In this document: positions 1 through 9,336 of the stretch, piece after piece
Layout of the letters: each line of letters begins with the position of its first letter
Position numbering within the stretch: the first letter of the stretch is position 1
Source: Bordetella ansorpii
Lineage (GTDB): Bacteria; Pseudomonadota; Gammaproteobacteria; Burkholderiales; Burkholderiaceae_B
Reading direction: 5' to 3'
DNA length: 64,000 nt
NCBI RefSeq assembly: GCF_900078705.1
Contig: NZ_FKIF01000002.1
Location: 992,001-1,056,000 of the forward strand
Program-made: the position numbers and the translations under genes
The notes under the pieces: model-generated
The model's database searches: none
What the model was told of the DNA's origin: nothing
What the model saw: only the letters and a program-made list of their open reading frames with translations

Positions 1-76
1 CGTGCAGCAGACGCTGCCGGTGCGGGTGGTGCGCCGCACGCCCTACTGGATCACCGTGGCGCCGGCCGCCGGCTGA
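1..76 (+). CDS. FecR-family anti-sigma factor, C-terminal end (partial)
   Basis: Only the last 24 codons are present, read in the frame beginning at base 2 and ending with TGA at 74-76. The peptide contains LPVRVVRRTPYWITV, which resembles the conserved C-terminal tail of FecR-type transmembrane anti-sigma regulators. In that family the protein spans the inner membrane, receives a signal from a TonB-dependent transducer and controls an ECF sigma factor. The FecA-like receptor with a signalling domain directly downstream is the usual third partner. The identification rests on a short tail plus context. Confidence 0.6.
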   Translation, partial: VQQTLPVRVVRRTPYWITVAPAAG

Positions 77-163
77 TTTTTACAATTTCCCCTGTCCCTT
101 TCGATGCCGCTCGTTCGGCATGGCATCCGAACGAAGCAACCGCGCATGCAAAGGAAAGGGAAA

Positions 164-2554
164 GTGGCATTGCAATCCAAGCAGATCACCGGGCCGAGGG
201 CGACGCGCCTGGCCGTGGCCGCCGCGTTGGCGCTGTCAGCCGCCGGATACGCATCCGGCGCCGTGGCGCAGCAAGCATCGGCTGCGCAGCAGGCCCAGGC
301 CCGCAGCTATGCCATTGCCGCGGGCCCCTTGTCCGACGCTTTGTCCGCCTTTGCCGGCCAGGCCGGCATCACGCTGTCGTTCCGTCCGGAGCAGACCGAT
401 GGCCGCGCCAGCCCGGGGCTGCGCGGCAGCTTCACCGTGGAAGAGGGGCTGGCGCAGCTGCTGCAAGGCAGCGGACTGCGCGCGGTGCCACACACCGACA
501 ACGGCTATGTCCTGCAAGGCAATGTGCCTGCCACGGCGCCGGCCGTGCCGGTCGGGACAAGTAGCGGCCCCGCCACGCTGGAGGCCATCCAGGTCAGCGG
601 CAGCTGGCTGGGCACTGGCCTGCAGAACAGCGTGCGCAGCTTCGGCGGCGCGCGCACGCTGGTGCAGTTCAACGAGATCGAGCAAAGCGGCGCCACCAAC
701 GTGTCCGACGTGCTGCGGCGCGTGCCCGGCGTGCAGATCAACGGCAGCACCAGCGCCGCGGGCAGCTCGGTCGGCCTGCACGTGGGCGTGCGCGGCCTGT
801 CGGGCCGCAATTCGTCGCGCTCGACAATGCTGATCGACGGCATTCCGCTGGCCATGGCGCCGTATGGCCAGCCGAATCTGGTGATGGCGCCGGTCAGCCT
901 GGCCAACATCGAATCCATCGACGTGGTGCGCGGCGGTGGCGCGGTGCGCTACGGTCCGCAGAACGTGGGCGGCATCATCAACTTCAAGACGCGCGCCATT
1001 CCCGCCGAACCGGGCCTGACGGGCGACGCGACGCTGCGCTACAACCTGTTCGGGGAAGGCGGCGGCAACGCGCAGTACAGCACCTTCATCGGCAGCCAGT
1101 TGGACAACGGTTTCGGCCTGGCGGTGCTGTATTCGGGCATGGATGGCAAGCAGTGGCGCGACGGCAGCGACGACACCTACAACGACCTGGCGCTGAAGTG
1201 GCGCCATGAAGTGACGCCGACGTCGGAGGTGTACGGCAAGTTCTCGTACTACGACGTGAAGTCGATGACGCCGGGTGGCCTGACGCAGGCGGAATACCGC
1301 GACGATCCGTTCCAGAACACGCGTCCCACCGATTACTGGAAGGGCGAGCGCAAGGGCCTGGACGTCGGCTACCTGAACACGATCTCGGACACGCAGGAGT
1401 TCGAGGTGCGGGCCTACCACTACAACAGTTCGCGCGAGAGTTCGCTGATCAACGTGGCGGCGGGCCGCAACGACTTCCAGCCGCGCAGCAACCAGGTGAC
1501 GGGCATCGAGCCACGCTATACGCAGCGCTTCGAGGCGGGCCCGACCACGCACGACGTCACCGTGGGCTACCGGTTCATCCGTGAAACCGGCGAGGACAAG
1601 CGCTACAACACCTTGCTGTCCAATGGCCGCGCCAGCGCCGCCACGGTGTTCGTCAACGGCACGCGCGCCCATTCGGTCTACATCGACGATCGTATCGCCT
1701 ATGGCGATTGGCGCGTGACGCCGGGCGTGCGCTACGAGCGCATCGACAGCGACCGGCATCAGCAGGGCACGTCGGACGAACCGTTCGAGCAACGCAACCG
1801 CAAGGCGCTGCCATCGCTGAACATCGCCTACCTGGTCAATCCCAATCTGACGCTGTACACCAACTACAACACTTCGTTCGGCGCGGTGCAGTACACGCAG
1901 CTCAATTCGATGTCGGCCACGAACCCGCTGCGTCCCGAGATCGCCAAGACGGTGGAGGCGGGCACGCGCTGGTCCGGCAAGCAGATGCGCGCCGAGTTCA
2001 CGGTGTTCAACCTGCGCTTCGACAACCAGATCCTGTCCATTCCCGGCACCAATCCCGCCGTGTTCCGCAACCTGGGCGCCACGCAGCACAATGGGGTGGA
2101 GTTCGCCTGGGACTACGATTTCGACCGCGCCGGACCGCTGGCCGGCTTCAATGTGTACGCCAACTACACGTACACGCGCGCCATCCAGAAGTCCGGCGAA
2201 GACCAGGGCAAGGAGGTGCCGTTCAACTCGCGCCAGACCGGCACGCTGGGGGCGCGGTACGCCGTGCGCGCCTGGACCTTCGACCTTTCCACCACGATGC
2301 AGAGCGGCCACTACACCGATGCCGCCAATACCGAGGAAGAGTCGGCCAACGCCATGGTCGGCCGCGTGCCGGGCTTTTCCGTCTGGAACTTCCAGGCTGG
2401 CTGGCAGATTCCGAACGCACCCGGCAGCAGCATTGTGGCCGGCGTGAACAACCTGCTGGACCGCCGTTACTACACGCGCAACACCGACAGCGACGGCGGC
2501 CGCATGGTGGGCGCGCCGCGCATGTTCTACCTGCAGACGCGCCTGGCGTTCTGA
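164..2554 (+). CDS. TonB-dependent ferric-siderophore receptor, FecA-like, with STN signalling domain
   Basis: Outer-membrane receptor expected to import a ferric chelate using TonB/ExbBD energy and to signal inward to the FecR partner upstream. I chose GTG at 164 because AAGGAAAGGG stands just before it and a clean signal peptide follows (basic start, hydrophobic stretch, ending near AVAQQ); ATG codons at 104 and 146 are alternatives without an obvious ribosome site. After the signal peptide comes an STN/secretin-type domain (about residues 49-98, YAIAAGPLSDALSAFAGQAG), then the plug (about 145-270, with IDGIPLAMAPYGQP and VVRGGGAVRYGPQNVGG, very FecA-like), then a long beta-barrel ending in a C-terminal phenylalanine. 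About 796 residues is normal for the family. The exact ligand (citrate or another siderophore) cannot be read from the sequence. Confidence 0.9.
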   Translation: MALQSKQITGPRATRLAVAAALALSAAGYASGAVAQQASAAQQAQARSYAIAAGPLSDALSAFAGQAGITLSFRPEQTDGRASPGLRGSFTVEEGLAQLLQGSGLRAVPHTDNGYVLQGNVPATAPAVPVGTSSGPATLEAIQVSGSWLGTGLQNSVRSFGGARTLVQFNEIEQSGATNVSDVLRRVPGVQINGSTSAAGSSVGLHVGVRGLSGRNSSRSTMLIDGIPLAMAPYGQPNLVMAPVSLANIESIDVVRGGGAVRYGPQNVGGIINFKTRAIPAEPGLTGDATLRYNLFGEGGGNAQYSTFIGSQLDNGFGLAVLYSGMDGKQWRDGSDDTYNDLALKWRHEVTPTSEVYGKFSYYDVKSMTPGGLTQAEYRDDPFQNTRPTDYWKGERKGLDVGYLNTISDTQEFEVRAYHYNSSRESSLINVAAGRNDFQPRSNQVTGIEPRYTQRFEAGPTTHDVTVGYRFIRETGEDKRYNTLLSNGRASAATVFVNGTRAHSVYIDDRIAYGDWRVTPGVRYERIDSDRHQQGTSDEPFEQRNRKALPSLNIAYLVNPNLTLYTNYNTSFGAVQYTQLNSMSATNPLRPEIAKTVEAGTRWSGKQMRAEFTVFNLRFDNQILSIPGTNPAVFRNLGATQHNGVEFAWDYDFDRAGPLAGFNVYANYTYTRAIQKSGEDQGKEVPFNSRQTGTLGARYAVRAWTFDLSTTMQSGHYTDAANTEEESANAMVGRVPGFSVWNFQAGWQIPNAPGSSIVAGVNNLLDRRYYTRNTDSDGGRMVGAPRMFYLQTRLAF

Positions 2555-2563
2555 CCGGGCACG

Positions 2564-3682
2564 ATGCAAGCCCGCCTGCGCGTCCTGTGGCTGACCTGCC
2601 ATCGCTGGATGGCGCTGACGCTGGGGTGGCTGCTGATCGTGGCTGGCCTGACCGGGGCGCTGCTGGCGGCGGCGCGGCCGTTGGACGAGTGGCTGCATCC
2701 GCGGTATTTCGTGGCGTATGGCGCCACGGCGGACAGCAACATCCCGCGCGCCGGCGCCGGGCCGGGCTTCGTATCTCTGGACGAGGTGCGGCAGTCCATC
2801 CAGGCCGCGTTCGGTTCGGACATTGCGATGACCATCCGGCCGCCCCGCGCGCCCCATGAAACCCTGCAGGTGCTGGTGCGCGGCGCCTGGCGAGGCACGG
2901 TTTATATCGACCCCGCCAGTGGCGTCGAGCAAGGCCGCCGCGGCGAGGGCGAGGGTTTCGTCAACACCCTGTTCCGCCTGCACAGCGCACTGTTGATGGA
3001 CACCACGGGCAAGGCTCTCCTGGCCTGGGCCGCGTTGACTTATCTGCTGTTGCTGATAATCGGCCTGGTGCTGTGGTGGCCGAAGCACTGGCCACCCAGG
3101 CTGCGCATCGAACTGCGCAAGGGCCTGCTGCGTGGATTGTTCGACGTGCATCGAACAGGCGGTGCGGTGTTGGGCCTGGTGCTGGCCGTTTCAGTCGCCA
3201 CGGGCGCTTTCATGGCGTGGCGGCCTATCGGCGGATGGATCAATGCGTGGGTGGGTTCCACGCCGGTCGCCATGCCTGTGCTGCACGGCGATCCCGCGCC
3301 CTCATTGCCCCTGGATACCCTGGTCGCGCGTGCCCAGGCTGTCTATCCCGATGGGCGGGTCGGCTACGTGATGCTGGCAGCCCAGCCGAACCGGCCGGTG
3401 CGCATCCGCATGCGCCTGGCCGATGAGCCGCATCCCAATGGCGTGTCGACGATCTGGATGGATCCGCGCGACGGCGCGATCCTGTCCGCGCAGCGCTGGA
3501 GCGAGCTGGATACGGCTGGCCGCCTGAATGCCTTCATCTATCCCCTGCATACCGGTGAGCTGGGCGGCGTGCCGTTGCGGATCGTGACCGGTCTCGCGGG
3601 ATTGGTGTTGGGAGTATTGGGGATCAGTGGCGCATGGTTGTGGTGGCGACGCAGGCAACTGCGCCGGCCCTGGCCTGGATAA
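2564..3682 (+). CDS. PepSY-associated transmembrane protein
   Basis: Inner-membrane protein of the PepSY_TM family (372 residues). The N-terminus begins with a His-containing first helix (WLTCHRWMALTLGWLLIVAGLTGALL), a second membrane segment lies near residues 146-172 (LAWAALTYLLLLIIGLVLWW), a third near 205-220, and the last near 345-365 before a basic tail. Such proteins commonly follow TonB-dependent siderophore receptors and some members are ferric-siderophore reductases. It starts nine bases after the receptor stop, so the two are almost certainly co-transcribed and it probably acts in releasing or reducing the imported iron. That role is inferred from context. Confidence 0.8.
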   Translation: MQARLRVLWLTCHRWMALTLGWLLIVAGLTGALLAAARPLDEWLHPRYFVAYGATADSNIPRAGAGPGFVSLDEVRQSIQAAFGSDIAMTIRPPRAPHETLQVLVRGAWRGTVYIDPASGVEQGRRGEGEGFVNTLFRLHSALLMDTTGKALLAWAALTYLLLLIIGLVLWWPKHWPPRLRIELRKGLLRGLFDVHRTGGAVLGLVLAVSVATGAFMAWRPIGGWINAWVGSTPVAMPVLHGDPAPSLPLDTLVARAQAVYPDGRVGYVMLAAQPNRPVRIRMRLADEPHPNGVSTIWMDPRDGAILSAQRWSELDTAGRLNAFIYPLHTGELGGVPLRIVTGLAGLVLGVLGISGAWLWWRRRQLRRPWPG

Positions 3683-3771
3683 TGATAGGTGTATCCGGGC
3701 CGGAAGTAGGGATCTTGGCGCGCAAGCCCGGCCATGTGAGGGCGCTGCCATGCGCCAGCCCGATGCCCAGC

Positions 3772-3810
3772 GCCTATCGCCGCCGGTTCAGCGGGCCGGC
3801 GGCGATAGGC
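3772..3810. terminator. Perfect 15-bp hairpin between convergent genes
   Basis: GCCTATCGCCGCCGG at 3772-3786 is repeated exactly inverted at 3796-3810 with a nine-base loop. It lies between the end of the PepSY gene (plus) and the end of thpR (minus), so it could stop transcription from both sides. No clear T-run follows on either strand, so it may act as a 3' end stabiliser instead. Confidence 0.55.
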
Positions 3811-3834
3811 AGCGGCCGCATTGGCTGCGTGACG

Positions 3835-4473
3835 CTACGCGTCGGCGCTGCGCGCCAGCACCCGGTAATGCGCCGCACCGTTCTCCGGCTCCGACGACAC
3901 CAGCACGTAATGCCGATAGGCCCACGGCACGGGTTCGGCGGGTGGCGCGGGAAGTGAACTGCAATCGGCCTTGCGCAGCAACGTGGCGTGCGGCCGGAAG
4001 GGCCTGGGCTCGCGTTGCCAGCCCAGGGTTTCCAGCGCCGTCCACAAGCGGTCATTCAGTGCATGCAGGGCGCGTATGTCGGATTCCGCCTTGTGGGGCA
4101 GGCTCATGTCGGACGCATCCACACCGGACGTGCCTGCATCATGCGTATCCAGGCCGGACCTATCCAGGCCGGGACACGCATGCACGATCCCCTGCTTCGG
4201 AAACGTGCCGTAGCGCGACAGCAGGATTTCCCCGGCCTCGATACGGTCCCCGCGGGTATGCGCGACCAGCGCCGCGACCTGCTCGTGCGTGGCCTGGCCC
4301 AGAAAGGCCAGCGTCACGTGCAGCGTATCGGGCCGCATCAACCGCCCGCCGCAATGCGCGTGGGCGCGTGCCTGCCAAGGCAGCAGGGCGTCCAGGGCGC
4401 GGGCGTCCGGCCACAGGGCGAAGAAGATGCGCAGCGAGTCGCGCGAGCCAGAAGAAGCGGGGCAGTCTGTCAT
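3835..4473 (-). CDS. thpR: RNA 2',3'-cyclic phosphodiesterase (ThpR/LigT family)
   Basis: Member of the 2H phosphoesterase family, which opens 2',3'-cyclic phosphates on RNA ends. Both HxTx signature motifs are visible: LHVTLAFLG in the N-terminal half and FRPHATLLRK in the C-terminal half. The frame extends upstream of 4473, but family similarity begins around DSLRIFFALWPDARAL, so the ATG at 4473 is the reasonable start (212 residues). Between the two motifs is a non-conserved insert (PGLDRSGLDTHDAG and on), encoded partly by a tandem 15-bp duplication at about 4146-4175; typical members are about 175-190 residues. It stands alone on the minus strand. Confidence 0.85.
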   Translation of the reverse strand: MTDCPASSGSRDSLRIFFALWPDARALDALLPWQARAHAHCGGRLMRPDTLHVTLAFLGQATHEQVAALVAHTRGDRIEAGEILLSRYGTFPKQGIVHACPGLDRSGLDTHDAGTSGVDASDMSLPHKAESDIRALHALNDRLWTALETLGWQREPRPFRPHATLLRKADCSSLPAPPAEPVPWAYRHYVLVSSEPENGAAHYRVLARSADA

Positions 4474-4514
4474 GCCGCTCAGCTTAACCGCCCCGCAAGG
4501 AAGCGCCACAAATG

Positions 4515-4549
4515 AAAAGGCCGGCACGGTTGTCGCCCATGCCGGCCTT
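4515..4549 (-). terminator. Intrinsic terminator of the efflux operon
   Basis: On the minus strand AAGGCCGGCA and TGCCGGCCTT form a perfect 10-bp stem (4517-4526 with 4540-4549) and the descending arm runs into TTTT. It lies 41 bases past the stop of the outer-membrane factor gene. Confidence 0.8.
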
Positions 4550-4590
4550 CCCGATGCCGCCGCATTGCGCGGCGGCTATTCCAAAGCGCT

Positions 4591-6113
4591 TTACTGCACT
4601 GCCACCTGTTGCGACGGCGCCTGCTCGGCGCGCGGCGCAAGTTCCGGCAACGGCGTGTCCCAACCGCCACCCAGTGCGCGGATCAGGTTCACGGTGGAAC
4701 GCGCGCGCTCACCGTTCAACTGCACCGACGCACGCTGCTGCAACAGCACCGAGCGGTCGGCCTCGATCACGTCCAGATAGCTGATCGAGCCTTCCCGGTA
4801 TTGCGTCTGCGACAGCTTGGCGGCGCGGGTCGACGCTTGCAGCGCGGCTTCCTGCGCTTCGGTCTGGCCGCGCAGCAGGCGCAGGTTGGACAGGTTGTCT
4901 TCGACTTCGCGGAAGGCGGTCAGCACCGTCTGGCGGTAGTTGGCCACGTCTTCCTCGTACACCGCGCGGGCGCGGTCCACGCCGGCCTGGCGGCGGCCGC
5001 CGTCGAAGATCGGGATCGACAGCGCCGTGCCCACCAGCGGGCCCAGCAGGAACGTGCGGCTGGACCACTGGAACAGGTTGCCCAGTTCCGAGGACTCGAA
5101 GCCGCCCGCCGCCGTGATGTCCAGGCGCGGGAAGAACGCGGCCTTCGCCACGCCGACACGGGCGTTGGCGGCGGCCATGGCGCGCTCGGCCGCGGCGATG
5201 TCGGGACGGCGTTCCAGCAGCGTGGACGGCAGGCCCGCCGGCACGTCGATGGCCACCCGCGACAGGGGCTGCGACGGCATGTCGAACTCGGCCGGCGCCT
5301 TGCCCAGCAGCACCGCCAGGGCGTGCTCGGCGGCGCTGCGCTGGCGCTGCACGCCGGCGGCGTCGGCACGGGCCGATTCCAGCTCGGCGCGCGAGCGGGC
5401 CAGGTCCAGCTCGCCGATGTCGCCGGCGTCGTAGCGCTGCTGGATCAGCTTGAGCGAGGCGCCGCGCAAATCGACCGTCTGGCGGTAGATCTGCAGTTCC
5501 GCGTCCAGTTGGCGAACCTGGAAGTAGCCGGTGGCCACGTCGGCCTGCAAGGCCAGCAGCACCGAGCGGTACAGCGCGGCGCTTTGCTGCGCGTCCGCGT
5601 TGGCGGCTTCCACGCTAGACGAGACTCGGCCGAACAGATCGACCTCGTACGACACCGATGCCTGGGCGCGCCACAGCGTGCTGGTGCTGGCCGGGCCGTC
5701 GTCGCGCAGGCCCTGCGAGGCCGGCGAGACGCGCTGGCGCGACGGGCCGATGCCGGCATCCAGGTTCGGGTACTGATCCGACCGGGCATCGCGCAGCAGG
5801 GCGCGGGCCTGCGACAGCGCGCGCGGCGGCGCTGCAGCGTCTGGTTGGCCTGCAGGGCCTGCGCCTGCAGGGCATCCAGCGTCGGGTCGTTGAAGACCTT
5901 CCACCAGTCGCCGCGCAGGGCGTCCTCGGACGGCCTGGCGGCCTGCCAGTTGCCGGCCTCATGGCCGGCCAGCGAGGTGTCGGCCTTCTGTGCTTCCTTG
6001 AAGGCGGCCGGGGTCGAGACCTCGGGCCGGTGGTATTCGGGGCCCACCGCGCAGCCCGCCAGCGTCAGCAAGAGGGCAAGCAGGGCGGAGCCGCGTGTGA
6101 TGGTATGCGTCAT
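4591..6113 (-). pseudogene. RND outer-membrane factor (OprM/NodT family), frameshifted
   Basis: Outer-membrane lipoprotein channel of a tripartite drug-efflux pump. The 5' part (start ATG at 6113) has a lipoprotein signal with lipobox LAGC and the typical CAVGPEYHRP, reading correctly to ANQTLQ. The remaining protein (ALSQARALLRDARSDQYPNL to the end, about 435 residues) continues in another frame. The break lies in a GC-rich run at about 5817-5832, where the sequence is one base short (or two too long) for a continuous frame of about 507 residues. Both halves are well conserved, including the YEVDLFGRVSS, LLERRPDIAAAE and YREGSISYLDVIEADR regions, so the lesion is recent or is a sequencing error. 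It is the last gene of the operon, ten bases after the pump gene. Confidence 0.85.
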
Positions 6114-6123
6114 GGCTGGCTCC

Positions 6124-9100
6124 TTAGTCGGCTTCGGCAGGGTGGTGATGGATCGTCGGCGCGGCGTGCGGGCTGGCGCTGTGCAGCGGGCGCTTGCCCA
6201 GCTTGCGCAGCAGCACGTAGAACACCGGCGTCAGGAACAGGCCGAACAGCGTCACGCCCAGCATGCCGAAGAACACGGCGATACCCATGGCCTGGCGCAT
6301 TTCCGCACCGGCGCCGGAAGACAGCACCAGCGGCACCACACCCATGATGAACGCGATGGACGTCATCAGGATCGGGCGCAGGCGCAGGCGGCTGGCCTCG
6401 ATGGCGGCCTGCAGCGGCGTGCTGCCGCCCATCTCGAGCTCCCGGGCGAACTCCACGATGAGAATGGCGTTCTTCGCGGACAGCCCCACCAGCACCATCA
6501 AGCCGATCTGCGTGAAGATGTTGTTGTCGCCGCCGGTGAAGTAGACGCCGGTCAGGGCGGCCAGGATGCTCATCGGCACGATCAGGATCACCGCCAGCGG
6601 CAGCGTCAGGCTTTCGTACAGCGCGGCCAGCACCAGGAACACCAGCAGCACGCTGATCGGGAAGACCCACAGGCCCGCGTTGCCGGCCAGCATCTGCTGG
6701 TAGGCCAGGTCGGTCCACTCGATCTGGAAGCCGCGCGGCAGCGTTTCCGCGGCGATGCGCGCGGCCGCTTCCTGAGCCTGGTTGGTCGAGAAGCCGGGGC
6801 CGGGGCCGCCGTTGATGTCGGCGGCGGTGTAGCCGTTGTAGCGGACCACCATTTCAGGGCCGAAGCTCTGCTTGACCGTGACCAGCGACGACAGCGGCAC
6901 CATCTCGCCCGAGGCGTTGCGGGTCTTCAGTTGCAGGATGTCCTCGGGATGGGCGCGGAACTGCGCGTCCGCCTGGGCCCGCACCTGGAACACGCGGCCG
7001 AAACGGTTGAAGTCGTTGACGTACACCGAACCCAGGTACACCTGCATGGTGTCGAACACTTCGGTCACCGGCACGCCCAGCTGGCGGGCCTTCACGCGGT
7101 CCAGGTCGACGTCCAGCTGCGGCACCGCGATCTGGTAGTTCGAGAACGTGGGGCCGAGCTCGGGCGTCTGCGCGGCCTTGGCCACGAAAGCCTGGGTGGC
7201 GCGGTCCAGCGCTTCATACCCTTGCGCGCCACGGTCCTCGATCTGCAGCTTGAAGCCGCCCAGCGTGCCCAGGCCCAGGATGGGCGGGGGCGGGAAGACC
7301 GCCACCGTCGAGTCCTTGATCGAGGCGAATTGCTGGTTCAGGGCGCCGGCGATGGCATTGCCCGACAGCTCGGGGGTGGTGCGCTTGTTGAAGTCGTCCA
7401 GCGTGACGAACACGATGCCGGCGCTGGAGCTGTTGGTGAAGCCGTTGATCGACAGGCCCGGGAAGGCGATGGCGCTCTTCACGCCAGGCTGCTTCAGGGC
7501 GATGTCGCTCATGCGGCGGATCACGTCCTCGGTACGGTCGAGCGAGGCGCCGTTGGGCAACTGCGCGAAGCCGATCAGGTACTGCTTGTCCTGTGCCGGA
7601 ATGAAGCCGCCCGGCAGGATGTTGCCGATCAGCACGGTCAGGCCCAGCAGCACGGCGTAGACCAGCATCGAGCCGCCCTTGCGCTTGACCACACCGCTCA
7701 CGCCGGTGGCGTAACGGTCGGACGCGCGGTTGAACGAGCGGTTGAACCAGTTGAAGAACCGGCCGAACAGCTTGTTCATCACGCGGGTCAGCGCATCGGG
7801 CTTGTCGTGGTGGCCCTTGAGCAGCATGGCCGACAGGGCGGGCGACAGGGTCAGCGAGTTGAAGGCCGAGATCACCGTCGAGATGGCGATGGTCATGGCG
7901 AACTGCTTGTAGAACTGGCCGGTCAGGCCCGTCATGAAGGCCAGCGGCACGAACACGGCGCACAGCGTCAGGGCGATGGCGATGATGGGCCCGCTGACTT
8001 CCTGCATGGCCTTGTACGTCGCGTCTCTGGGCGACAGGCCCTCGCTGATGTTGCGTTCGACGTTTTCCACCACCACGATCGCGTCGTCCACCACGATACC
8101 GATGGCCAGCACCATGCCGAACAGCGACAGCGCGTTGATGGAGTAGCCGAACATCAGCAGCAGCCCGAAGGTGCCGATGATGGACACCGGCACGGCCAGC
8201 AGCGGGATGACGGACGCGCGCCAGGTCTGCAGGAACACGATCACCACCAGCACCACCAGCGCGATGGCTTCGAGCAGCGTGTGCACCACGGCCTCGATAC
8301 TGGAACGCACGAACTGCGTGGGGTCGTACTCGATGCGGTATTCGACCGACGGCGGGAAGTCCTTGGACATCTCGGCCATGGCGGCGCGCACCTGGCTGGA
8401 CACGTCCAGCGCGTTCGAGCCCGGCGACTGCATGATGCCCATGCCCACCGCCGGCTTGTTGTCCAGCAGCGAGCGCAGCGCGTATTCCTGCGAGTCCAGC
8501 TCGACCCGGGCCACGTCGCGCAGGTACGTGACGGCGCCGTCGGACGAGGTCTTCAGGATGATGTCGCTGAACTCTTCGGCGCTTTGCAGGCGGCCCCGGG
8601 CGTTGACCGAGAACTGCATCGGCACGTCGTTGGGCGAGGCGCCGATGGTGCCGGCCGCGACCTGCACGTTCTGCTCGCGGATGGCATTGACCACTTCCAT
8701 GGCCGTCATGCCGCGCTGCGCGACCTTCTGCGGATCGAGCCAGACGCGCATCGAGTAGTCGCCCGCGCCCCACACCGTGACTTCGCCCACGCCGGAAATG
8801 CGCGACAGGCGGTCCTTCACGTTGATGACCGCGTAGTTGCGCAGATAGGTGGCGTCATAGCGGTCGTCGGGCGAGATCAGGTGCACCACCAGCGTCAGCG
8901 TGGGGGAGCTCTTGACCGTGGTGACGCCCAGGCGCTGCACGTCCGGCGGCAGGCGCGGCAGGGCCTGCGCCACGCGGTTCTGCACCAGTTGCTGCGCCTT
9001 GTCGGGATCCACGCCCAGCTTGAAGTACACCGTCAGCGTCAGGTTGCCGTCGCTGTTGGCCTGCGACTGCATGTACATCATGTCTTCGACGCCGTTGATC

Positions 9101-9309
9101 TGCTGTTCGAGCGGCGAGGCGACGGTTTCGGCGATGACCTTGGGGTTGGCGCCAGGATATTGCGCCCGCACGACGACGGACGGAGGGACCACTTCCGGGT
9201 ACTCGGAAATGGGCAGCTGGAACATGGCCAGGAGGCCTCCCAGCAGCACCAGAACCGACAGCACGCCTGCGAAGATCGGCCGGTCGATGAAGAATTTGGA
9301 GATATTCAT
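6124..9309 (-). CDS. RND multidrug efflux transporter, MexF-like
   Basis: Inner-membrane proton-driven drug exporter of the HAE1 family; 1061 residues is the standard length. It begins MNISKFFIDRPIFAGVLSVLV (first membrane helix), has the two large periplasmic loops, and the central membrane block contains GIVVDDAIVVVENVERN with the proton-relay aspartate pair. The second half repeats the architecture (LVGLSAKNAILIVEFARE). The loop sequences VVPPSVVVRAQYPGANPKV and FPGLSINGFTNSSSAGIVF resemble MexF-type pumps (MexEF-OprN, BpeEF, Achromobacter AxyAB) more than AcrB, as judged from memory. Such pumps typically export chloramphenicol, fluoroquinolones and similar compounds; the real range here is unknown. 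Confidence 0.93.
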   Translation of the reverse strand: MNISKFFIDRPIFAGVLSVLVLLGGLLAMFQLPISEYPEVVPPSVVVRAQYPGANPKVIAETVASPLEQQINGVEDMMYMQSQANSDGNLTLTVYFKLGVDPDKAQQLVQNRVAQALPRLPPDVQRLGVTTVKSSPTLTLVVHLISPDDRYDATYLRNYAVINVKDRLSRISGVGEVTVWGAGDYSMRVWLDPQKVAQRGMTAMEVVNAIREQNVQVAAGTIGASPNDVPMQFSVNARGRLQSAEEFSDIILKTSSDGAVTYLRDVARVELDSQEYALRSLLDNKPAVGMGIMQSPGSNALDVSSQVRAAMAEMSKDFPPSVEYRIEYDPTQFVRSSIEAVVHTLLEAIALVVLVVIVFLQTWRASVIPLLAVPVSIIGTFGLLLMFGYSINALSLFGMVLAIGIVVDDAIVVVENVERNISEGLSPRDATYKAMQEVSGPIIAIALTLCAVFVPLAFMTGLTGQFYKQFAMTIAISTVISAFNSLTLSPALSAMLLKGHHDKPDALTRVMNKLFGRFFNWFNRSFNRASDRYATGVSGVVKRKGGSMLVYAVLLGLTVLIGNILPGGFIPAQDKQYLIGFAQLPNGASLDRTEDVIRRMSDIALKQPGVKSAIAFPGLSINGFTNSSSAGIVFVTLDDFNKRTTPELSGNAIAGALNQQFASIKDSTVAVFPPPPILGLGTLGGFKLQIEDRGAQGYEALDRATQAFVAKAAQTPELGPTFSNYQIAVPQLDVDLDRVKARQLGVPVTEVFDTMQVYLGSVYVNDFNRFGRVFQVRAQADAQFRAHPEDILQLKTRNASGEMVPLSSLVTVKQSFGPEMVVRYNGYTAADINGGPGPGFSTNQAQEAAARIAAETLPRGFQIEWTDLAYQQMLAGNAGLWVFPISVLLVFLVLAALYESLTLPLAVILIVPMSILAALTGVYFTGGDNNIFTQIGLMVLVGLSAKNAILIVEFARELEMGGSTPLQAAIEASRLRLRPILMTSIAFIMGVVPLVLSSGAGAEMRQAMGIAVFFGMLGVTLFGLFLTPVFYVLLRKLGKRPLHSASPHAAPTIHHHPAEAD

Positions 9310-9336
9310 TTCTTTGTATTCCGAACAGTCGGCGCC

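Noticed and set aside
236-3151. A 971-codon minus-strand frame opposite the TonB receptor
   Set aside because: Codon-bias shadow of the receptor and PepSY genes, with His/Arg/Ala-rich sequence and no domains.
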